From: Chitinophaga rupis
GTDB lineage: Bacteria > Bacteroidota > Bacteroidia > Chitinophagales > Chitinophagaceae
Assembly (NCBI RefSeq): GCF_900109685.1
Contig: NZ_FOBB01000002.1
Span: 186,001 to 250,000, forward strand
DNA length: 64,000 bases
Direction: 5' to 3'
The number at the start of each line of letters is the position of its first letter. The stretch's first letter is position 1. The notes under the pieces are model-generated. The model saw nothing but the letters and a program-made list of their open reading frames with translations, ran no database searches and was not told where the DNA came from. Both the position numbers and the translations under genes were made by a program. This document shows, in pieces, positions 58,994 to 64,000 of the stretch.

Positions 58994-61567
58994 ATGAAAT
59001 GGCACCGGTTAGGTATAAACGAAATACAGGAATTGCTGGATACCAGCCCCCAGGGCTTAAGTACAGCAGATGCGGAGGAAAGGTTATTACAAGGCGGCCC
59101 CAATGAGCTGCAGGAAGGTAAAAGAAAAAGCATAGCCGGCGTACTGCTGGCCCAGTTCAAAGACCTGATGATATTGATCCTGCTGGCTGCTGCGGTGATC
59201 TCCGGTATTATGGGTGACCTTACAGATACAATTATCATTCTTATCATTGTACTGCTGAATGCCCTTATTGGTTTTATACAGGAATACCGCGCGGAAAAAG
59301 CCATGCAGGCATTAAAGAAAATGGCGGTTGCGCAGGCCAGGGTATTACGCGACGGCGTAAGCACCTGGCTTGCTGCAGCGGAGCTGGTACCGGGCGATGT
59401 AGTTTTCCTGGAAGCCGGTAACGCGGTACCGGCGGACCTGCGCATTATTGAATCCTTCAACCTCACCATTGAAGAAGCGGTGCTCACCGGCGAATCACAT
59501 GCTATACAGAAAACCGGGCTTTCGCTGGATGAAGCGGATCCGCCGCTGGGCGATAAAAAGAATATGGCTTTTAAAGGTACGCTTGTAACATACGGCCGTG
59601 GCACCGGGATGGTGGTAGCCACCGGTATGCAAACGGAGCTGGGCCGCATTGCATCGATGCTGCGGGAGGAAGAAACGCTTACCCCCCTGCAGCAGCGGAT
59701 GGCTTCCTTTGGAAAACATCTGTCAGTACTGGTGCTGTTCCTTTGTTTTATTTTTTTTATAGCCGGTTACCTGCGTGGTGAGGACGTGATGAAAATGATA
59801 CTCACCAGCATTTCCCTGGCTGTTGCGGCTATTCCCGAAGCATTACCGGCAGTTATTACTATTTCCCTGGCAACATCCGCCAAAAGGCTGGTACGTTTTA
59901 ATACCCTTATAAGAAAGCTGCCTGCCGTAGAATCATTGGGCGCAGTAACGTATATCTGCACGGATAAAACAGGCACCCTCACACTTAATAAAATGCATGT
60001 GGAGGAAGTATTTGTAAACGGCCGGTTGTACGGGCATACACAGCTTCCCTTACTTGCACAGGAGCCTGCCGGCAGGTTGTTGCTGGAAGCTTTTGTGCTG
60101 AACAATGATGCGGCGCCCGATAAAGGGGAAAATATCCGGGGCGACAGCACGGAAGTAGCGTTGCTGGAGGCCGCCATAGCGCAGGATATACACCCTGCGG
60201 CCGGACCACGGCTGGCAGAAATAGCCTTTGATGCCGGACGCAAATTAATGACCACTTTTCACGCATATAACGGCCATTATATTGCCTTCACCAAAGGTGC
60301 GCCGGATGTATTGCTGCAGCATTGCATTGATGCAGATACAGCTGCCATTGCTGAACAGGTGGATACCATGGCTGCCGGCGGGCGCCGGGTATTGGGTTTT
60401 GCCTGCCGGTATTGGGATACAGTACCCACAGATCCTGTGAGCGAAGTACATGAGCGCGGTTTGCAGTTCCTGGGGCTGGCCGGTATTATAGATCCGCCGC
60501 GGGAAGAGGTGCTGCAGGCCGTAGCACAGTGCAAGGCAGCAGGCATTATACCGGTTATTATTACCGGCGATCATCCGCTCACTGCCAGGAATATCGCACA
60601 ACGCATAGGCATTTTAACCAGTGAGCATGACCTGGTGATCACCGGTGGGGAGCTGGCTGCTATGAATGAAGACACTTTTGCGGCACAGGTAGAGCATATA
60701 AGGGTATATGCCCGGGTATCGCCGGAGCAAAAGCTGCAGATCGTAAAAGCGCTGCAGCATAAGGGGCATTATGTAGCCATGACCGGCGATGGTGTAAACG
60801 ATGCGCCATCCCTGAAACGCGCCAATATTGGCATAGCCATGGGTATTACCGGTACCGATGTGGCAAAGGAAGCGGCGAACATGATATTGCTGGATGATAA
60901 TTTTTCCACTATTGTAAAAGCGGTGCGGGAGGGCAGAAGGATCTATGACAACATCCTTAAGTTCATCAAATACCTGATGACCTCCAACTCCGGCGAATTA
61001 TGGACCTTGCTGTTAGGCCCGTTCATAGGGCTGCCGGTGGCTTTGCTGCCCAGTCATATCTTATGGATTAACCTGGTAACTGATGGTTTGCCTGCCATTT
61101 GCCTTTCGTTTGAAAAAGCAGAAAAAGATATTATGAACAGGCCACCGCGCCCCCCGGGAGAAACTGTTTTTAGCCAGGGCAGGGGCCTGCATATGATCTG
61201 GGTGGGTATGCTGATGGCGGGCGTTACGCTGGCTGCACAAAGCTGGGCTATCAGGAACGGGCTGCACTGGCAAACCATTGTGCTGAATGTATTATGCCTT
61301 AGCCAGATGGGCCATGTGCTGGCCATACGCTCGGAAAAACAATCCCTTTTCCGCACCGGCCTCCTTTCAAATAAGCAGCTTACAGGCGCTGTAATAATGG
61401 TGCTGCTGTTGCAGGTGGCCATTACCTATATCCCGTTCCTGCAGTCGGTTTTTCACACGCAGGCACTTTCCCTGGCGGAGTTTGTTATTACCGGCCTGCT
61501 TTCTTCGGTGGTATTTATTGCGGTGGAAATTGGAAAGGTGGTTTCAGGAAGAAAGATCCGCGTTTAG
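58994..61567 (+). CDS. Calcium-type P-type ATPase (P2A/CtpF-like)
   Basis: 857 residues: actuator LTGES, membrane-4 AAIPEALPAVITI, phosphorylation site CTDKTGTLTLNKM, nucleotide hinge MTGDGVNDAPSLKRANIGIAMG, and membrane-6 WINLVTDGLPAICLSFE. The N..TD pattern in NLVTDGLPA matches the Ca-binding N796/D800 pair of SERCA, so Ca2+ (or Mn2+) export is likely. The CtpF pump of M. tuberculosis, a DosR target, is of this group. It ends the USP-4 operon. The stop overlaps that of the convergent alcohol dehydrogenase by 4 bp. Confidence 0.92.
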   Translation: MKWHRLGINEIQELLDTSPQGLSTADAEERLLQGGPNELQEGKRKSIAGVLLAQFKDLMILILLAAAVISGIMGDLTDTIIILIIVLLNALIGFIQEYRAEKAMQALKKMAVAQARVLRDGVSTWLAAAELVPGDVVFLEAGNAVPADLRIIESFNLTIEEAVLTGESHAIQKTGLSLDEADPPLGDKKNMAFKGTLVTYGRGTGMVVATGMQTELGRIASMLREEETLTPLQQRMASFGKHLSVLVLFLCFIFFIAGYLRGEDVMKMILTSISLAVAAIPEALPAVITISLATSAKRLVRFNTLIRKLPAVESLGAVTYICTDKTGTLTLNKMHVEEVFVNGRLYGHTQLPLLAQEPAGRLLLEAFVLNNDAAPDKGENIRGDSTEVALLEAAIAQDIHPAAGPRLAEIAFDAGRKLMTTFHAYNGHYIAFTKGAPDVLLQHCIDADTAAIAEQVDTMAAGGRRVLGFACRYWDTVPTDPVSEVHERGLQFLGLAGIIDPPREEVLQAVAQCKAAGIIPVIITGDHPLTARNIAQRIGILTSEHDLVITGGELAAMNEDTFAAQVEHIRVYARVSPEQKLQIVKALQHKGHYVAMTGDGVNDAPSLKRANIGIAMGITGTDVAKEAANMILLDDNFSTIVKAVREGRRIYDNILKFIKYLMTSNSGELWTLLLGPFIGLPVALLPSHILWINLVTDGLPAICLSFEKAEKDIMNRPPRPPGETVFSQGRGLHMIWVGMLMAGVTLAAQSWAIRNGLHWQTIVLNVLCLSQMGHVLAIRSEKQSLFRTGLLSNKQLTGAVIMVLLLQVAITYIPFLQSVFHTQALSLAEFVITGLLSSVVFIAVEIGKVVSGRKIRV

Positions 61568-62571
61568 ATCTGACCCGGCATTACCAGCACTGCGGCGCCC
61601 TCGAATGCGCCTTTCCGCAGCTGATCCAGCGCTTCATTTGCCTGGTGCAGCTCAAACATTTTAGTGGTGGTTTTTACCGGTACTTTACCGGCAATGTCCA
61701 GTAACCGGGTACCATCTTCCCGCGTAAGATTTGCTACCGAACAAATACTGCGTTCCTCCCACAGTATGCTGTACGGAAAGGAGGGTATATCGCTCATATG
61801 AATACCTCCGCAAACTACCTGCCCGCCTTTATCGGTTGCTGCCAGCGCCTGTGGCACCAGGCTACCGTCCGGCGCAAAAATAATAGCGGCATCCAGCGGC
61901 TGCGGAGGCATTTGTAAGGAATCACCGGCCCATATTGCGCCGGTTTCTTTTGCAAATTGTTGTCCTTTCAGATCACCTTCCCGGGTAAAGGCATAGATCT
62001 TTTTTCCCTCGTATGCCGCCACCTGCGTAATAATATGCGCCGCCGCTCCAAAACCGTAGATACCAATGTGCTGCGCTGCCGGGTGTATCATCCGGTAGGA
62101 GCGGTAGCCGATCAATCCCGCACATAATAAAGGCGCTCCAGAGGCATTGCCATACCGCTCCGGCAGTGGAAAGCAATACTGCTCCCAGGCTACAGTATGG
62201 GTAGCATAGCCGCCGTTGATAGTATAACCGGTAAAGCCGGCCTGCTCACACAGATTCTCCCTGCCGCTGCGGCAATATTTACAGGTGTTGCAGGTATAGC
62301 CCAGCCAGGGTATACCCACTAAGGCGCCCGGTTGCAGCTTAGCGCCAGGGCCACCGCTTATAACAACACCGATGATCTCATGACCCGGTATTAACGGCAG
62401 CTTGGGATGCGCCAGCTCACCGTCTATAATATGCAGATCTGTACGGCATACGCCGCAGGCAATTACTTTTACCAGTACCTGTCCCTCTGCCGGAACAGGA
62501 AGCGGCAGGTTCCGGAGCACCAGGGGCTGCCCGGGCCCCTCCATAACCATTGCCAGCATTAATGAAGACAT
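61564..62571 (-). CDS. Zinc-dependent alcohol dehydrogenase (second, divergent from adhP)
   Basis: 335 residues. CGVCRTDLHIIDGELA and GHEIIGVV give the catalytic zinc site, CNTCKYCRSGRENLC the structural zinc, and GIYGFGAAAHIITQVA the Rossmann loop, where the usual G-x-G-x-x-G is G-F-G-A-A-A. It resembles the AdhA-like group rather than the adhP at 16438. A role in aldehyde or alcohol interconversion is likely. It has an operator pair upstream and is divergent from the small DUF2892 gene. Start at 62571 is the first Met; a second at 62556 (MLAMVMEG) is possible. Confidence 0.9.
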   Translation of the reverse strand: MSSLMLAMVMEGPGQPLVLRNLPLPVPAEGQVLVKVIACGVCRTDLHIIDGELAHPKLPLIPGHEIIGVVISGGPGAKLQPGALVGIPWLGYTCNTCKYCRSGRENLCEQAGFTGYTINGGYATHTVAWEQYCFPLPERYGNASGAPLLCAGLIGYRSYRMIHPAAQHIGIYGFGAAAHIITQVAAYEGKKIYAFTREGDLKGQQFAKETGAIWAGDSLQMPPQPLDAAIIFAPDGSLVPQALAATDKGGQVVCGGIHMSDIPSFPYSILWEERSICSVANLTREDGTRLLDIAGKVPVKTTTKMFELHQANEALDQLRKGAFEGAAVLVMPGQI

Positions 62572-62608
62572 GTGCGTTTAAGATTACGGTGATATAATAC
62601 AATCCCTC

Positions 62609-62673
62609 TAAAGTTACGTATAACAATTGCAGCAGGTAATGATCCGCATTAATAACCAGGCTAACCATGATCA
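62609..62673 (-). promoter_or_regulatory. Paired operators and -7 element of the second alcohol dehydrogenase
   Basis: TGATCCGCATTA (62640-62651) and TAACCATGATCA (62662-62673) start 22 bp apart. On the minus strand TAACTTTA (62616-62609) lies 27 nt from the start of the proximal half-site. Confidence 0.8.
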
Positions 62674-62679
62674 GCCGCA

Positions 62680-62744
62680 TGATCACAATCAATCTTTCAA
62701 CTGGCGGCCGTCATTCATCCGGGGGCATAGCGGGTGTAATTTAG
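62680..62744 (+). promoter_or_regulatory. Paired operators and -7 element of the DUF2892 operon
   Basis: TGATCACAATCA (62680-62691, perfect) and TGGCGGCCGTCA (62702-62713) start 22 bp apart. GTCA begins 27 nt before TAATTTAG (62737-62744). The stretch from GTCATT through GCATAG to TTATTCACTTTAAA is nearly the same as in the HtrA-2 promoter at 44244-44300. Confidence 0.87.
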
Positions 62745-62778
62745 TACTACATCTTATTCACTTTAAATTCCTGAATGT

Positions 62779-63015
62779 ATGAAAAAGAATATGGGTACCA
62801 CAGACCGTATCATCCGTATAGCCGCTGCGCTTGTTTTGGGCTATTTAGCCTATTATAAAATTACTAATGCTAACCTGGTGCTGGTGCTTACTATTGTGAG
62901 CATTATACTTTTCATTACCGCGGCATTTGGAACCTGCCCCCTGTATACAATACTGGGCATTCAAACCACACCCCGGAAACAGGATAATACCGTGGCCGGC
63001 CATCCAAAGCATTAA
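62779..63015 (+). CDS. Small DUF2892 (YgaP-type) membrane protein
   Basis: 78 residues with two hydrophobic helices (IAAALVLGYLAYYKI and LVLVLTIVSIILFITAAFG), a Cys-Pro turn FGTCPLYTILG, and an N-terminal MGTTDRIIR; this is the DUF2892 pattern seen in the membrane part of YgaP. The role is unknown. The gene follows one of the best-conserved promoters in the island and probably heads an operon with 63053 and the short-chain dehydrogenase at 63496. Confidence 0.85.
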   Translation: MKKNMGTTDRIIRIAAALVLGYLAYYKITNANLVLVLTIVSIILFITAAFGTCPLYTILGIQTTPRKQDNTVAGHPKH

Positions 63016-63052
63016 TAACACCTTATAGCTTCACCGATTAAAATGCTGCAAT

Positions 63053-63460
63053 ATGTTACTGGAAATACGTGACGATAAAACCATTGCTATGCTGAAGAAA
63101 GATTTTTCCGGGCATTTCCCTTTCCTGAAACTGGAATTCTTTGATCAGCCTCATCACCTGTCTGAAGGCTCGCCGGAAGGGCACAGGCTATCACAGCACA
63201 ACCTGGTAGGCAATATCCGGAACCGCCATAACAAGGGCACACTGGAAATAAATTCCCGGCATACGCCCTATTATATTGAAAAGCAGTTAAAGAATCGCTT
63301 CGGCTTATATGCGCAGGTATACCGGATTGAGGCAAATGGCTGGATACAAACCGCCGGCAGCGATCTGGTTACACTGAAAGAGCAGAATGAAGTAGCACGT
63401 TTGGCCATGGAAAGTAAACATGAGGATGCCTTTGACGATTTCCTGGAAAGCGAGTATTAG
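63053..63460 (+). CDS. Small conserved-looking protein of unknown function
   Basis: 135 residues, no signal peptide or membrane segment. It begins MLLEIRDDKTIAMLKKDFSGHF and contains GHRLSQHNLVGNIRNRH, LEINSRHTPYYIEKQLKNRFGLYAQVYR and a C-terminal acidic end EDAFDDFLESEY. I do not recognise a domain. It may form an alpha/beta cytoplasmic protein. Position in the DUF2892 operon (37 bp after it, 35 bp before the dehydrogenase) argues that it is real and stress-linked. Confidence 0.75.
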   Translation: MLLEIRDDKTIAMLKKDFSGHFPFLKLEFFDQPHHLSEGSPEGHRLSQHNLVGNIRNRHNKGTLEINSRHTPYYIEKQLKNRFGLYAQVYRIEANGWIQTAGSDLVTLKEQNEVARLAMESKHEDAFDDFLESEY

Positions 63461-63495
63461 GAGATATATTTTACCAGCTTATAAAATTTAAAAGT

Positions 63496-64000
63496 ATGGA
63501 AGCTATATTCAATAACAAGGTAGCCATTGTTACGGGCGGCAGCTTCGGCATAGGGCGTGCTGCCGCCGTGGCCTTTGCACAACGCGGTGCGGCAGTGGTG
63601 ATTGCGGATTGTGTGGAAGATGCAAACCGGGAAACATTGCAGCAGATAGAAGCGGCAGGTGGTAAAGCTATTTTTGTAAAATGTGATGTAAGCAAAGCGG
63701 CTGATGTTACTGCGATGATTGATAAAACCTTCAGTACATACGGCAGACTGGACTTTGCCTTCAATAATGCCGGTATTGAAGGTATTGCCGCCACTACCCA
63801 GGAGTGCACGCAGGAAAACTGGGAAAGAACGCTGGCCGTAAATCTTACCGGTGTTTGGTTATGCATGAAACATGAGCTTTCTCACATGTTACGGCAGGGA
63901 AGCGGCGTAATTGTAAATTGTGCATCCGTTGCAGGATTGGTTGGCTTTACTGCGCTTCCTGCATATGTAGCCAGCAAACATGGTGTGATAGGGCTTACAA
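63496..64000 (+). CDS. Short-chain dehydrogenase/reductase (3' end outside the window)
   Basis: The gene runs off the right edge; 168 residues are visible. MEAIFNNKVAIVTGGSFGIG has the dinucleotide motif TGGxxxGIG, followed by the adenine-binding Asp in CDVSK, the structural NNAG, the catalytic Ser in VNCASVAGLV and the YxxxK pair in AYVASKHG. This is a classical SDR, glucose 1-dehydrogenase/oxidoreductase-like by eye. It lies 35 bp behind the 63053 gene and is probably in the same operon. Cofactor preference is likely NAD(H), as Asp (IADC) ends beta2. Confidence 0.92.
   Translation, partial: MEAIFNNKVAIVTGGSFGIGRAAAVAFAQRGAAVVIADCVEDANRETLQQIEAAGGKAIFVKCDVSKAADVTAMIDKTFSTYGRLDFAFNNAGIEGIAATTQECTQENWERTLAVNLTGVWLCMKHELSHMLRQGSGVIVNCASVAGLVGFTALPAYVASKHGVIGLT

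Noticed and set aside
1..64000. CRISPR arrays, tRNA genes, integrases or insertion sequences marking the island as mobile
   Set aside because: No repeat-spacer array, cloverleaf or transposase/integrase motif was seen on either strand; island borders in this window are defined by operators and gene content only.

Overview
The window is chromosomal DNA of a member of the Bacteroidota, probably a Chitinophagaceae/Sphingobacteriaceae-type soil or environmental bacterium. The evidence is a TonB receptor with a carboxypeptidase-like N-terminal domain followed by a DUF4249 lipoprotein, LytS/LytTR signalling, a fused glycogen synthase (GT3)/phosphorylase (GT35), -7 promoter elements of the TAnnTTTG type, and mostly weak Shine-Dalgarno sequences. 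I assign the genus to nothing. No tRNA, rRNA, CRISPR array, integrase or insertion sequence was seen.

Region A (1-16.3 kb) is ordinary accessory content: a partial alpha/beta hydrolase, a RibD/DHFR-like reductase, a very large AraC-regulator/ABC-permease fusion, a probable membrane-anchored HTH protein, a secreted hydrolase and a DoxX-like protein that share a ~95-bp upstream repeat, an AraC regulator with an MFS exporter, and a LytS/LytTR pair divergent from a TonB receptor and DUF4249 lipoprotein. A 13-bp direct repeat with a 21-bp period lies in the divergent promoter and looks like the LytTR operator.

Region B (16.4-64 kb, continuing past the edge) is a dense stress/low-energy island: two zinc alcohol dehydrogenases, five tandem-domain universal stress proteins (USPs), Hsp20, two HtrA-like proteases, a BON-domain protein, PEP synthase, a PfkB kinase, a glycogen synthase-phosphorylase fusion and debranching enzyme, three P-type ATPases of different subclasses, a site-2 protease, a LOG phosphoribohydrolase, a PEBP protein, an L,D-transpeptidase, an ABC/MFP exporter and small membrane proteins. 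A thioredoxin-ApbE-DUF4266-DUF3570 operon sits inside it without the shared control signal.

The main discovery is regulatory. Fifteen arrays of a 12-bp palindrome TGAY-N4-RTCA (FNR/CRP-like) occur in region B's intergenic spaces, nearly always as two copies exactly 22 bp apart (start to start). In most of them the promoter-proximal half-site begins exactly 27 nt before a TAnnTTnG-type -7 element. This places the proximal operator near -41, a class II activator position. About 17 transcription units are covered. The likely reader is the orphan response regulator at 26531-27589, which fuses a receiver domain to a Crp/Fnr domain whose recognition helix keeps the Glu and Arg of FNR/CRP but has no Fe-S cysteines. 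Gene content parallels the mycobacterial DosR dormancy regulon (USPs, HspX, PfkB, CtpF, Rip3) although the regulator is unrelated. I read region B as a phosphorelay-controlled hypoxia/energy-starvation regulon collected in one place.
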